A stretch of 64,000 bases of DNA from Ketobacter sp963922875 (lineage in GTDB: Bacteria > Pseudomonadota > Gammaproteobacteria > Pseudomonadales > Ketobacteraceae). The number at the start of each line of letters is the position of its first letter. Position 1 is the stretch's first letter. The stretch spans positions 186,001 through 250,000 of the forward strand of contig CAWUJH010000006.1 of NCBI GenBank assembly GCA_963922875.1, given 5' to 3'. The notes beneath the pieces were generated by a model. That model was not told the DNA's origin. It ran no database searches and saw nothing but the letters and a program-made list of their open reading frames with translations. Made by a program: the position numbers and the translations under genes. Below, piece after piece: positions 35,483 to 44,326 of this stretch.

Positions 35483-36739
35483 TTGCGAATTGTCGTAGCA
35501 TTTTTTTCTGTTTTTCTGGCCTTGGCAGGCTATGCGGAAACCACCGATGATGCCAAGCGCCTTTACCATGATTATCAGGATGCCATTTATCAAATTCGAA
35601 TCATAGAAAAAGGTTCGGGTAATAAAGCAGCCATAGGTTCAGGGTTTCAAATCAGTAGCGATGGCTTGCTGGTGAGTAACTTTCATGTGGTGTCTGAAGC
35701 CGTAAGTAAACCCGATCGCTACCTCATTGAGTCACTCTCTTCCAAAGGGCAGCGCACCCATTTAGAAATACTCACCTTGGATGTAGTTCACGATCTGGTT
35801 ATTTTAAAGCAGGCCGAGGCGGGTAGCTCCTGGTTGAATCTGCAAGAAGGCGATCTGGAGAAGGGCGCTCGCATCTTTTCCCTGGGCAATCCCCATGATC
35901 TGGGCATGACCGTAGTAGAAGGTACCTATAACGGCATTGTGGATCACTCCCTGTATGAGCGAGTGTTAATTAGTGGCTCACTAAACCCTGGTATGAGTGG
36001 CGGCCCCAGTATTAATCGCAAAGGCATGGTGGTAGGCATCAATGTCTCCACCGCTGGCAATCAGATCAGCTTTTTAGTGCCGGTGGTTCACCTGCGAAAT
36101 TTATATCAAAGCGTTGATGGCGTGGTGAGTTCGCGAGTGAACTGGGAAGCCTTAATCGAACATCAACTAGTGCAGAATCAGCAACGGGTAGTGGATGAGT
36201 TATTGCAATCGCCCTGGGCCACCACACCCTTGGGGGACGTTCAGGTGCCCTCTGAAATTGCCGATTATGTAAAGTGTTGGGGGGATACAGAGGCGGAGGA
36301 CGAACAACTCTATAAGGTGATTCATCGCACCTGTAATGTGGATGAGGCGATTTATCTGGCCCAGTATTTTTCCAGTGGAACCTTTCGCCTGCAGTATCAA
36401 TGGTTGGAAACCCAATCCTTAAATCGATTTCAGTTTTACAGCCAAATGCAGGATTCATTTTATCTAACCGAAGCCAATAACGCCTATCGCGAAAATGTCA
36501 CACCTTACGAGTGTAAAAGCGAATTTGTAGAAGCGGGAGGCCAGCCCTGGAAAATCCGCTGGTGCGCCCGGCGTTACAAACGTTTCCCGTTATTATTGGA
36601 TGTTTCATTCAGTCTGGCGTCCCTGGCGGATAACCGCAAAGGTATGCTAATGAACTTCGCCATGGCAGGTATTGACCAAGCTAATGCCAAACGAGTAACA
36701 GAACGATTCTTGGAGTCCATTCAATGGAAATCATTGTAG
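35483..36739 (+). CDS. Periplasmic trypsin-like serine protease, 418 aa
   Basis: A signal peptide (cleavage near GYA/ET) is followed by a trypsin/DegP-type domain with catalytic His in SNFHVV, Asp in VVHDLVIL and Ser in NPGMSGGP. There is no PDZ domain; instead about 190 residues of unknown, Cys-containing sequence follow. The TTG start is supported by AGGAG seven bases upstream. Its end overlaps the FHA gene by 16 bases, so the two products are probably made together. Confidence 0.88.
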   Translation: MRIVVAFFSVFLALAGYAETTDDAKRLYHDYQDAIYQIRIIEKGSGNKAAIGSGFQISSDGLLVSNFHVVSEAVSKPDRYLIESLSSKGQRTHLEILTLDVVHDLVILKQAEAGSSWLNLQEGDLEKGARIFSLGNPHDLGMTVVEGTYNGIVDHSLYERVLISGSLNPGMSGGPSINRKGMVVGINVSTAGNQISFLVPVVHLRNLYQSVDGVVSSRVNWEALIEHQLVQNQQRVVDELLQSPWATTPLGDVQVPSEIADYVKCWGDTEAEDEQLYKVIHRTCNVDEAIYLAQYFSSGTFRLQYQWLETQSLNRFQFYSQMQDSFYLTEANNAYRENVTPYECKSEFVEAGGQPWKIRWCARRYKRFPLLLDVSFSLASLADNRKGMLMNFAMAGIDQANAKRVTERFLESIQWKSL

Positions 36740-37761
36740 AGGTTTTATCCCGCAATGGCCGGGTTCAAGATCGTGTCAGGGTGACCAGTGACACCGCCAG
36801 TATCGGTCGTGCCTACTATAACAATATTATTATCGGGGATCAGTATGTCTGCCCTTGCCATCTGCAACTGAAATATGACGCCGCAGAAATGCATTGGCTC
36901 GCCATTGATATTTCCAATAAAAATGGTGCCTTTCTGGTAGGCGACGGCCCTTTGCGCCACAGCCATCGCGTTGTCTCAGGTGATGAAATAGATTTGGGTC
37001 ATACCAGAATCCGGCTCTTGCTACCGGATCATGAAGTGGCCCCCACCAAACGCATGCCACCGGGACGCTTACTGGTGGACTATTTCGGTCTGCCAATGAT
37101 TGCATCGGCATTGCTGTTTTTTACTGTATCGATCTTTGCGTTGGACATCTATCTGGGGCAAGGCCGTATCATTCAATGGCAGGAGCTGGTTTTACAAGGC
37201 TTGATGTTGCTGGCAATTCCTTTTGGATGGGCCTGCTTGTGGAGTTTGATCGGTCGCGTGTTCGTACACGATGCCCGCTTTGCCTATCATCTTTCGGTGG
37301 GCAGTATTATGGTGTTGGCGTCCCATGTTATCAGTACCACATTAGAATATTTCCGGTTTATGTTTAATGCCTATAACGCCAGCGAGTGGTTAGAACTGAT
37401 GCTGGATGCGGGGTTATCGGTTTGTGTGTTGTTGGCGGCATTATCCGTGACCACTAATTTAATCCGCCGCAAGCGCTGGCTAATAGCCAACGGGCTGACC
37501 TTTTCCCTGTTGGGCGTATCCCTTCTCTACGGCTTTGTGAATGCTAACGCCTATCGAACCCATTCCGAGGCCTATGAACTGAAACCACCCTTTGCCATGG
37601 TTAAGACTCCGGTCACCAGTGCTGCACTGATTGCAAGCCTGGATGATGTGGTGCTGACACTGGATAAGCACGATGACGAAGAAGAGGACTCCACTACACC
37701 AGAAGGCGCAGCAGAGTCTCCATTGGAAGAACTCGGTGTACAAGAGGAAGCGGGGGATTAA
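36724..37761 (+). CDS. FHA-domain membrane protein, 345 aa
   Basis: Residues 1-100 are a forkhead-associated domain (phosphothreonine binding) with the usual SIGR, HLQL and NKNGAF-type motifs. Five or six transmembrane helices occupy about 120-290, and the C-terminus is acidic. It could read phosphorylation by the kinase at 22108. Translation overlaps the preceding protease gene, suggesting that the FHA protein controls it or anchors the system. The four last bases overlap the convergent OmpA lipoprotein gene. Confidence 0.87.
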   Translation: MEIIVEVLSRNGRVQDRVRVTSDTASIGRAYYNNIIIGDQYVCPCHLQLKYDAAEMHWLAIDISNKNGAFLVGDGPLRHSHRVVSGDEIDLGHTRIRLLLPDHEVAPTKRMPPGRLLVDYFGLPMIASALLFFTVSIFALDIYLGQGRIIQWQELVLQGLMLLAIPFGWACLWSLIGRVFVHDARFAYHLSVGSIMVLASHVISTTLEYFRFMFNAYNASEWLELMLDAGLSVCVLLAALSVTTNLIRRKRWLIANGLTFSLLGVSLLYGFVNANAYRTHSEAYELKPPFAMVKTPVTSAALIASLDDVVLTLDKHDDEEEDSTTPEGAAESPLEELGVQEEAGD

Positions 37762-38447
37762 AATTCCTCGCCATTTCTTACATAGTATTCATCGCCGTAG
37801 ACAATCTCCACCCGGCGATTGTCCTTGTAGTTTGTGGCATTAGGCAGTGGCTCCGACGAGCCAAAGCTAATGATCTCGATCTGCTCTTGGCGCGCACCTG
37901 CCGCAATCAGCAAACTTGCTACATGTTGAGCTCTTTCCAGGGCCAGGTGCTCGTTGTACACCGGGTTGCCCTGACTGTCGGCATGGCCTTTAATAGTGAG
38001 CGTCAGGCTGGGGTGTTCAGCCAGAAATTCACCGTGAGACTTCACCTGTTTAATGGCCTCTTCATTGAGTGACCGTTTATCGAAACCGAACAGGAACAGG
38101 TGTTGGGCTGGGCGGCTGGTTTGGGATTCCTCTTCTTCAGCAGTCATCTGATAGGCTAGGGTAATATCGGTATCGGTGGTAACTTCCAAGTCGTTGGTGA
38201 CCAGACCTTCAGTATCAGGTTCCAGATCCTTATCAGATTCATTGTTTAGTGGATTGTCTAATGTGTCGCTAGCTTCAGTGCTTGGATCGTAACTTGTTTC
38301 GTCATTTGCTTGATAACTGTGATCATTAACCGCAATAGGTTTAACGGGTTTTAAGTCACTTTGGACAGGTTGTTGGCTACAAGCCGCAAGCAATAGGGGG
38401 GCTGCAACGGATAATGCTAAAAGTGTGATGTTAGCGCTTGATTTCAT
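37758..38447 (-). CDS. OmpA-family peptidoglycan-binding lipoprotein, 229 aa
   Basis: A lipobox (LLAA/C) is followed by an acidic, low-complexity linker (about 35-110) and a C-terminal OmpA-like domain. Its peptidoglycan-binding motif includes TLTIKGHADSQGNPVYNEHL and the NRRVEIV end. It should tether the outer membrane to the cell wall. It is the only gene of its transcript and converges with the FHA gene. Confidence 0.9.
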   Translation of the reverse strand: MKSSANITLLALSVAAPLLLAACSQQPVQSDLKPVKPIAVNDHSYQANDETSYDPSTEASDTLDNPLNNESDKDLEPDTEGLVTNDLEVTTDTDITLAYQMTAEEEESQTSRPAQHLFLFGFDKRSLNEEAIKQVKSHGEFLAEHPSLTLTIKGHADSQGNPVYNEHLALERAQHVASLLIAAGARQEQIEIISFGSSEPLPNATNYKDNRRVEIVYGDEYYVRNGEEF

Positions 38448-38604
38448 CGGACTCTCCTTCGATAGTAGGCGATGTTAAAACTGGGTTTGATTGGTTTACC
38501 CTAGTGATTAAAACGTTAAATTCCGGTATTGCTGAGGCGAAATTGGGATTTGATCTGAAAAATTATGACGAATTATGGCAACCTAAATATTTGAAGAGGG
38601 CGTT

Positions 38605-38931
38605 ATGGCGGTAAAACAATGGGCAATGGTAGGTCTGGCAGTTACCGGTTTGGCAGGGTGTACCTGGGTGGACTTAGAACCCGCAGCAGAAGACGTACTG
38701 ATACTAAAGCCCGAGCAAACCAAAGAATGTAATGCTTTGCGCCGTACCACCAGTGAAGTCCTGGATAAAGTCGGCTTTATGAACCGGAATAAAAAGAAGA
38801 TGGCTTCTGAGCTGGTTACCCTGGCTCGCAATACCGCCATAGAATATGGTGGCAACGCAGTGGTAGCGGATTCAGAAATAGAAGGTGGCAAGCAAACCTT
38901 TATTATTCTGGATTGTCCGCATTTACGCTAA
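38605..38931 (+). CDS. DUF4156-family lipoprotein, 108 aa
   Basis: The signal peptide ends in a lipobox (GLAG/C19). The mature protein has C-N-A-L-R-R-T-T, then N-T-A-I-E-Y-G-G-N-A and a final Cys, the pattern of DUF4156 proteins such as those related to RcsF in fold. Probably an envelope-exposed lipoprotein. It overlaps the convergent plsC by nine bases. Confidence 0.82.
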   Translation: MAVKQWAMVGLAVTGLAGCTWVDLEPAAEDVLILKPEQTKECNALRRTTSEVLDKVGFMNRNKKKMASELVTLARNTAIEYGGNAVVADSEIEGGKQTFIILDCPHLR

Positions 38932-39702
38932 GCCTGCGGCAATGGTGCGGTGAGCCTGTTGCATCAGTTCCTCTTCACTTAGGTCATTGGTGGCGGTGAT
39001 GGCCGGGTGAATCAATATCTGCACTGTACCCGGCATTAAATTCAAGGTTTTGCTGGGGAGAATACGCCCTGAGCCATTGATGGTAATGGGAAGAATCGGC
39101 AAGTTCAGCTCCTTCGCCAGCCGGAAAGCGCCCTTTTTAAACGGCAGTATCTGGCTGGTTTCGCTACGTGTACCTTCCGGGAAAAAAATGATCGAAGTGC
39201 CATTGCGAAGGGTGTGCTTTGCCGCCGCAATGGATTGCTTCGCGCGGTCTGAGTTGGAGCGGTCGATAAATATATGCCCGAGTTTTTCACAGGCAATGCC
39301 CAAGGCGGGCACTTTACGCAGCTCCTGTTTCATCACCCATCGAATATCCACGCCAAGCCAGCCATATAAAGCCAGGATATCGAAGTGGCTTTGATGGTTG
39401 GCTACAATGACATATGATTGTTGTGGGTTTAATTGCTTGCTACCCTCTACCTCCACCCGGCACAATGCCGCCTTAGCGGTACAGCGGGCCCAGAAAACCG
39501 GTAGGATGCGGCCCCAATGATGGGCTCCCAGTTGCATGCAGATAACGATTGAAAACCCGATGGCGTGGGTAATTAACACCAAAAAGGGCGTAAAAAACAA
39601 AAATTTATGCAATTGGTAGCAATAATGGGCCAGGGGTTTTATTAATTCTTGTGCCGAATTAGACGATGTTTGCAAGTGGGCTCGCCTCTGTCTGGTGGTC
39701 AT
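38923..39702 (-). CDS. plsC: 1-acyl-sn-glycerol-3-phosphate acyltransferase, 259 aa
   Basis: The acyltransferase motifs NHQSHFD (H-x4-D) and FPEGTRS are present in order, together with an N-terminal membrane segment. The family acylates lysophosphatidic acid to phosphatidic acid at the inner membrane. Whether this is the main PlsC or a paralogue cannot be decided from one window. Its own promoter region is short (about 60 bases to the divergent Nudix gene). Confidence 0.9.
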   Translation of the reverse strand: MTTRQRRAHLQTSSNSAQELIKPLAHYCYQLHKFLFFTPFLVLITHAIGFSIVICMQLGAHHWGRILPVFWARCTAKAALCRVEVEGSKQLNPQQSYVIVANHQSHFDILALYGWLGVDIRWVMKQELRKVPALGIACEKLGHIFIDRSNSDRAKQSIAAAKHTLRNGTSIIFFPEGTRSETSQILPFKKGAFRLAKELNLPILPITINGSGRILPSKTLNLMPGTVQILIHPAITATNDLSEEELMQQAHRTIAAGLA

Positions 39703-39767
39703 TCTGTCACCGAATTGTAATAGAATTAGTGGTGCTCATGAAGTTGGTTTGAACAAGGGAGATTTTG

Positions 39768-40277
39768 GTGGGATTGCAGGTTGGAAGCATTCGTACATTC
39801 GCACAAACGGCAGCAGCCGCCACCACTTTGGGTTTGGTTTTGCTGGTGGTCGCATGCGCCAGTCGCCCGCCGGATTGTGGGCAGCTTGAAGATCTGCGGG
39901 AAGAGGGTAATGCGGGCTGCCTGGTGGTTAACGATGGACGCTTGCTTATGGTAAAGCAGCGCCTCACGGGGCATTGGGCATTACCTGGTGGCACTGCAGA
40001 GACCGACGAGCGCTCCGTTTGCACCGCATCGCGGGAAACCAAGGAAGAAACAGGTTATACGGTTCGGGTTATTCGCCAGATCCATCAGTTTTACAACGGC
40101 TTTCGGCTTTATGAGTGTGAAGCAGATTTCAGTGAGCTACCTCATGCTAACGACCAGCTAGAGATTTCTGATGTGGCCTGGTTGGATTTGGAACAGCGGA
40201 ATCAGGTGCCATGGCGGTTTGAAAAGCAGCGGGAAATTATTCAGCAGCTGGTTGAGAAGGTGGGTGGGGGCAATTGA
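39768..40277 (+). CDS. Nudix hydrolase with predicted lipoprotein signal peptide, 169 aa
   Basis: The Nudix box is intact (GGTAETDERSVCTASRE then TKEETG, fitting G-x5-E-x7-R-E-U-x-E-E-x-G-U). Unusually, about 30 residues precede the catalytic domain and look like a signal peptide with lipobox (LLVVA/C). If exported, a nucleotide-type substrate would have to be periplasmic. The GTG at 39768 is used because AGGGAG stands six bases upstream; the TTG just before it is too close to the ribosome site. Confidence 0.82.
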   Translation: MGLQVGSIRTFAQTAAAATTLGLVLLVVACASRPPDCGQLEDLREEGNAGCLVVNDGRLLMVKQRLTGHWALPGGTAETDERSVCTASRETKEETGYTVRVIRQIHQFYNGFRLYECEADFSELPHANDQLEISDVAWLDLEQRNQVPWRFEKQREIIQQLVEKVGGGN

Positions 40278-40319
40278 TTTTAGACCTGTCGCCCTATCAA
40301 GAGTCTTTTAGGAGGAAGA

Positions 40320-40634
40320 ATGGAAACTCGTTGGTATCATTATATTTATGCATTTATTGCGGGTGGAATTTTCGTTAATTTTCTCCCGCATTTTATTAAC
40401 GGCATTAGTGGTAAGCCTTTCCCTTCGCCGTTCTCTGATCCTCCCGGAGTAGGGGTATCCTCGCCACTATCGAACATCGTATGGGCAGCGATAAATTTTC
40501 TTATAGCCTATGCTTTCGTCCATTTTGGTAAGCTGTCCCAACGAAGTAGAAATATTACTATTGCTTACATAGCCGGTGGATTTTCAATGGCGTTTTACTT
40601 GGCAAATTACTTTGGTAATCTGAACTTAAGTTAA
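40320..40634 (+). CDS. Hypothetical membrane protein, 104 aa
   Basis: Three hydrophobic segments (about residues 9-27, 52-72, 80-98) with a short polar loop rich in Pro and Ser between the first two. AGGAGGAA lies just upstream of the ATG. No family recognised. It lies between the Nudix and DUF486 genes, all on the plus strand. Confidence 0.72.
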   Translation: METRWYHYIYAFIAGGIFVNFLPHFINGISGKPFPSPFSDPPGVGVSSPLSNIVWAAINFLIAYAFVHFGKLSQRSRNITIAYIAGGFSMAFYLANYFGNLNLS

Positions 40635-40694
40635 AAAAATCTGATTATCGTGCAACGAATGCATAAACCAATGTTATCCCTATCTAGAGCAAAC

Positions 40695-41045
40695 ATGAAT
40701 CCAATACTTATCTCTATACTTTTACTTATTTGTAGCAATACATTCATGACATTTGCCTGGTATGCGCATCTTAAGGAACTAAATCATAAGCCTTGGGTAG
40801 TCGCTGCTCTAATAAGCTGGGGTATAGCATTTTTGGAGTATTTATTTCAGGTTCCTGCCAATCGTATTGGGTATAGCGTATTAACCGTTGGTCAGCTTAA
40901 AGTCATTCAAGAAGTGATTACATTGTCTGTTTTTGTGCCGTTTTCCGTAATGTATTTAAAAGAGCCACTTAAACTAGATTATCTTTGGGCTGGACTGTGT
41001 TTGATCGGCGCAGTCTATTTTATGTTTCGCAGTAAATTCGTATAG
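40695..41045 (+). CDS. DUF486 / DMT-like small membrane protein, 116 aa
   Basis: Four hydrophobic helices with the conserved opening MNPILISILLLICSNTFMTF and the AYMFAWYAHLK-like stretch (FAWYAHLKELNHKPW) identify the DUF486 family, which is related to drug/metabolite transporters. I start at the ATG of 40695, giving the standard family length. The frame extends upstream to 40650, but those residues are not family-like. Confidence 0.88.
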   Translation: MNPILISILLLICSNTFMTFAWYAHLKELNHKPWVVAALISWGIAFLEYLFQVPANRIGYSVLTVGQLKVIQEVITLSVFVPFSVMYLKEPLKLDYLWAGLCLIGAVYFMFRSKFV

Positions 41046-41088
41046 CGATGCTATGTGAGCGAAATCTGCTGATAACAGAGAAAAAAAT

Positions 41089-41490
41089 ATGACTGATTAC
41101 TTTGGTTCTTGTCTGTGTGGCACCGCGAAATTTGAAGTGCAAGGGGAGTTCGACAGCTTTTACCTGTGCCACTGTCGGTATTGCCAAAAAGACACAGGCT
41201 CCGCTCACTCGGCAAATTTATTTTCTCAGTCCGCTAAATTGACTTGGCTGGCAGGTGCGGATGCCGTGACTACCTATACGCTTCCAGGTACTCGTCATAA
41301 CAAAAGCTTTTGTAAGGTCTGTGGTTCAGCGTTACCCGGTATTCAGGTTGCCGACTTTCTTGTTGTTCCTGCAGGGTGCTTGGACTCGGAAGTTTCCATA
41401 TCCCCAACCGCCCATATCTTTACAGCTAGCAAAGCGGGTTGGGAGAAGGCGTTAGTGGAGTTGCCTGAGTTCAAAGGGCTGCCAGAATAA
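41089..41490 (+). CDS. GFA / CENP-V domain protein, 133 aa
   Basis: The zinc-ligand pattern is clear: C-L-C-G near residue 9, CHCRYCQK near 28 and C-K-V-C-G-S-A near 88. This is the GFA (glutathione-dependent formaldehyde-activating-like) family of carbon-sulfur lyase-fold proteins. The precise function is not predicted. It is the last gene of a short plus-strand group. Confidence 0.9.
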   Translation: MTDYFGSCLCGTAKFEVQGEFDSFYLCHCRYCQKDTGSAHSANLFSQSAKLTWLAGADAVTTYTLPGTRHNKSFCKVCGSALPGIQVADFLVVPAGCLDSEVSISPTAHIFTASKAGWEKALVELPEFKGLPE

Positions 41491-41545
41491 GCGGCCTATT
41501 TTAGAGTAGCGTTGTTTGTTATATCGCCTTACAACCTGAGCCCAT

Positions 41546-41827
41546 TTACCACCACCATTTATAAACTGCTACCATCCATTTCCAAAACCAACCAATTATA
41601 GAAGGAAATATTTTAGGAAATAAAAAGCCAATAGCAGCGAATGTCGCAATGGAATACCACAAATATGGGGCGCTAACGAACCCGCTAAAATTCAGAGCTA
41701 ATTCAACGTTTATCCAAAACCAAACTAAAACAACTGTTGGAATAGAAAAAATCAATGAGGCTACCACCGACCATAATCTATATGAAATCGTTAATTGGTC
41801 ATTTGTATCAGTATCATGAAAGCCCAT
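41546..41827 (-). CDS. Small two/three-helix membrane protein, 93 aa
   Basis: Two or three hydrophobic, aromatic-rich segments and a Trp-rich C-terminus (WFWKWM, KWWW). No family recognised. It is downstream of a helical protein gene (42104) and another small membrane protein gene (41891) in the same direction, a layout often seen for immunity proteins. Low certainty about its role. Confidence 0.65.
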   Translation of the reverse strand: MGFHDTDTNDQLTISYRLWSVVASLIFSIPTVVLVWFWINVELALNFSGFVSAPYLWYSIATFAAIGFLFPKIFPSIIGWFWKWMVAVYKWWW

Positions 41828-41890
41828 TTAACTAACGCTCTTTTTTTGCATATCATCAGGCTAATTTTGAATTAAAAAGCTAAAGTATGT

Positions 41891-42100
41891 TTAACCTTCT
41901 GTTGAATTCTGGCTGTCATCATTTTTAAATCTATTTAATTCCTTTCTCAACAGGTAATTCTCTCCCAATAAAGAAAACATAAACAATAAAGCGAAAACAT
42001 CGAATGCATTCTGCCCAAGGAAATGCCAGAAGCACCAAGCTAATAATGCGCAGATCAACGCAGTCACGAGCAGCGCGCTGCCATCCAGTAAACGTTCCAT
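41891..42100 (-). CDS. Small two-helix membrane protein, candidate immunity protein, 69 aa
   Basis: Two hydrophobic helices (about residues 7-25 and 32-48) and a charged tail (RKELNRFKNDD). It starts three bases after the stop of 42104, so the two are translationally linked. The neighbouring protein has Gly/Ala-rich hydrophobic helices like pore-forming toxins, which makes this membrane protein a possible cognate immunity factor; that is inference only. Confidence 0.68.
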   Translation of the reverse strand: MERLLDGSALLVTALICALLAWCFWHFLGQNAFDVFALLFMFSLLGENYLLRKELNRFKNDDSQNSTEG

Positions 42101-42103
42101 TTC

Positions 42104-42544
42104 TCAACCTATAGTCGCAAGTATTTCAGGACTGGATATTAACTCAGATTCAATCCAGTTTTCATAAATTCCATTTTCACGAGCCCAATTCATCACTTGG
42201 GCTACAGATACTTTGCCATCGCAAGGGCCAGAGCCAGCTTTTATTGCCGCAACGGCGATGCTTCCGATGCATGCTCCTGCATAATACGCAGCGCCTAAAG
42301 CTAAAATAAAAGAACCGCCCCTTACTATTATTGGAGCCAATGCGTAACCCATAGTTATTCTTAAAGCAATTTGAGAAATTGTAGCGGTCCTTCCATATAC
42401 CGCGACTGCCTCAGCCATACCCTTAGCGGTAGCAGTAGCTGCAACAATGCCTGTATAAAATGATGTTGGTGCTGGAAGTCCCAAAGCATTCATGTTTTTC
42501 TCGAAATGATGAGCAAATCCAGCTTCATTAGTACAAATCGCCAT
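42104..42544 (-). CDS. Gly/Ala-rich helical protein, possible small pore-forming toxin, 146 aa
   Basis: After a polar N-terminus (MAICTNEAGF) come two or three long Gly/Ala-rich hydrophobic stretches (about residues 28-48, 65-85 and 85-105) with glycine-zipper spacing, then a soluble tail with SVAQVMNWAREN. AAGGATATCTC before the ATG is a good ribosome site. There is no signal peptide. The make-up resembles small membrane-active effectors, but no named family was recognised. The coupled membrane-protein gene at 41891 fits an immunity role. Confidence 0.65.
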   Translation of the reverse strand: MAICTNEAGFAHHFEKNMNALGLPAPTSFYTGIVAATATAKGMAEAVAVYGRTATISQIALRITMGYALAPIIVRGGSFILALGAAYYAGACIGSIAVAAIKAGSGPCDGKVSVAQVMNWARENGIYENWIESELISSPEILATIG

Positions 42545-42654
42545 GAGATATCCTTATTCAGACTATGAACAAATCAAACAGACCCATAGCACATAAATAA
42601 ATAAGAGATAAACGCTCAGCTACTTTTGTAACTGTTTATTTATGTTGCGGAGGG

Positions 42655-42681
42655 AAAAGCCCCAGTGTTTGATGCTGGGGC
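42655..42681 (-). terminator. Intrinsic terminator after the neprosin operon
   Basis: GCCCCAG (42659-42665) and CTGGGGC (42675-42681) form a seven-base stem, followed by TTTT on the minus strand. It lies 32 bases after the neprosin stop codon. Confidence 0.82.
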
Positions 42682-42712
42682 AATTGTTAAGAGCCTCTAA
42701 TCTAACAAAACC

Positions 42713-43531
42713 CTAAGGACAACCCGGCCCGCCAAAGTACAAGTAGTTCACCCAAGAGCCGCCACTGCTGTTGTTCAAATCGATGGTGTAGCACGATGAG
42801 CTGGGTTGGTGGGCGCTCATATTAGCCCACTGGCTGACGTGGTTGGTGTCGATATAGTACACGGTGCGCTGATAAGCGGCGTGACTCCAACCCGCGCTGG
42901 CAAAGGCTCCGCTACCCATTTCACCGGCCACTCCGGAGCCGTTTTCAACGGTTTCACCGCCGTATTTAATGTAGCTGGCGTGATTGGTAATTGCCCCATT
43001 GTTATAAGCCGAAGCGGGGTAGTAGCCCACTGCAACATAGTCACCGCTGCCTTGTAAGAACAACCACCAGTTGCCTTCGTACAATTGCCATTGCATACGA
43101 ATGATGTACTGAGTGCCGCCGTTGGTGCTGTAGGGCAACAAACTGCCACCGATGACCCAGCTATTGTTGATCTGAACAAAGCCACTGCAATCCAGGTTGT
43201 AACAACCATTGGCGTAGTTGTCTGGTGTGTAGAAAATGAATAACACCGGGTTCGTGGTGCCATATTTGCCAGGGTACACCTGCCAGCCGCCTTCAACGGT
43301 TTGTTTGCTACTGCCGCTACCGGCGGTGTACCAATGCTGGGACAAGGAAAACACGCCAGGGCTGCTGTCGGGCTTCCAAACGTTGAGGCGAGAGTCGCCG
43401 CCGTGATTGTTAACCTGTTGTTCGGCCCAAGCCCAGTGGTGGTCGCCGCTACCGCCGCAGCCTTGCAGGGTTAACAGAGTCAGGCTTACCAATAAGCCAC
43501 GTAGGATGTTGTGTTGAATGAATGATTTCAT
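42713..43531 (-). CDS. Neprosin-family glutamic peptidase, lipoprotein, 272 aa
   Basis: A lipobox (LTLQG/C25) precedes a complete neprosin (PF03080) domain. Conserved features are FSLSQHWY, QTVEGGWQVYP with the first catalytic Glu (Glu80), GCYNLDCSGFVQ, GNWWLFL and YGGETVE with the second Glu (Glu193). The plant prototype cleaves after proline with two glutamates at acidic pH. The start overlaps the stop of the upstream propeptide-like gene by four bases (ATGA), so the two products are made together. Confidence 0.9.
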   Translation of the reverse strand: MKSFIQHNILRGLLVSLTLLTLQGCGGSGDHHWAWAEQQVNNHGGDSRLNVWKPDSSPGVFSLSQHWYTAGSGSSKQTVEGGWQVYPGKYGTTNPVLFIFYTPDNYANGCYNLDCSGFVQINNSWVIGGSLLPYSTNGGTQYIIRMQWQLYEGNWWLFLQGSGDYVAVGYYPASAYNNGAITNHASYIKYGGETVENGSGVAGEMGSGAFASAGWSHAAYQRTVYYIDTNHVSQWANMSAHQPSSSCYTIDLNNSSGGSWVNYLYFGGPGCP

Positions 43532-44133
43532 TGTGGGTCTCCTGATTTTGTGGCTTCAGGTGCACCAGTGGCGCCTTGGCTGCCGAATTTATTGAAGAAA
43601 TCAGCCAGGCTCGAATATCTCACCAGGTCTTCCAACTCGATGCGAGCCATGGGAATAAAACCTTGGCTGCAGGCCATCAAGTTGCCGAAGTCATCCACCT
43701 TGTCGCCGTTAAGCATTGTGGGTACAGGCTCCGCCATGTTTTTACTTTCATCCTCTTTGAATGATTGCAACTTGGGTGGAATAGCGGGTGCAGAAAATTT
43801 ATCACCCCGACGCAGGCTGGGTTGGGTACGCAGGTTGATGCAATCCACGTAACCGGTATCAGGGAATACAAAGCTGTGATTAACCTCCACTTTGTAATAG
43901 GTGTCGGCGATGTGAGATTTCATCGCCAGAAAATTCTCCTTGTTGGCTACATGGCTGTACTTGAGTTGAGCGTACTGTTCAAACTCGGCTTTCTCTGTTG
44001 CCTCCAAAAAGGCAGAGAAGGGCACAAATTCAGTGTCCGCTACGGATGAAGTGGCGGCCATAATGGCCAATAGGCCGCCGCCTAAGATGGATCTTAATGA
44101 TGGTGATGGTCGTGTGCTAATCATAGCGATCAC
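43528..44133 (-). CDS. Separate neprosin propeptide-like protein, 201 aa
   Basis: After a signal peptide comes a helical region and then the sequence DCINLRTQPSLRR, which corresponds to the D-C-V-x-x-x-x-Q-P motif of the neprosin activation peptide (PF14365) that in plants is on the same chain. Here it is its own protein, translated just before the protease. It could act as a chaperone/inhibitor in trans that keeps the protease inactive during export. The motif match is clear, the trans role is inferred. Confidence 0.75.
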   Translation of the reverse strand: MIAMISTRPSPSLRSILGGGLLAIMAATSSVADTEFVPFSAFLEATEKAEFEQYAQLKYSHVANKENFLAMKSHIADTYYKVEVNHSFVFPDTGYVDCINLRTQPSLRRGDKFSAPAIPPKLQSFKEDESKNMAEPVPTMLNGDKVDDFGNLMACSQGFIPMARIELEDLVRYSSLADFFNKFGSQGATGAPEATKSGDPQ

Positions 44134-44326
44134 TCCGTTGATGAAGGTTGAATTGCCAATAACGCCTACAACAGGATGACGCAGGTGCAGTATTGCAAAT
44201 GCCTCTGGAGTAATGGAGTAATAAACGCACAGTTGTTTTGGTGATTCTGGGGGATGTGAGGTGGTGAAAATTACCTACAATGATGGTTCTAAGCAATAAT
44301 GCAGCTTCGCAGTCGTAAACTTCAAC

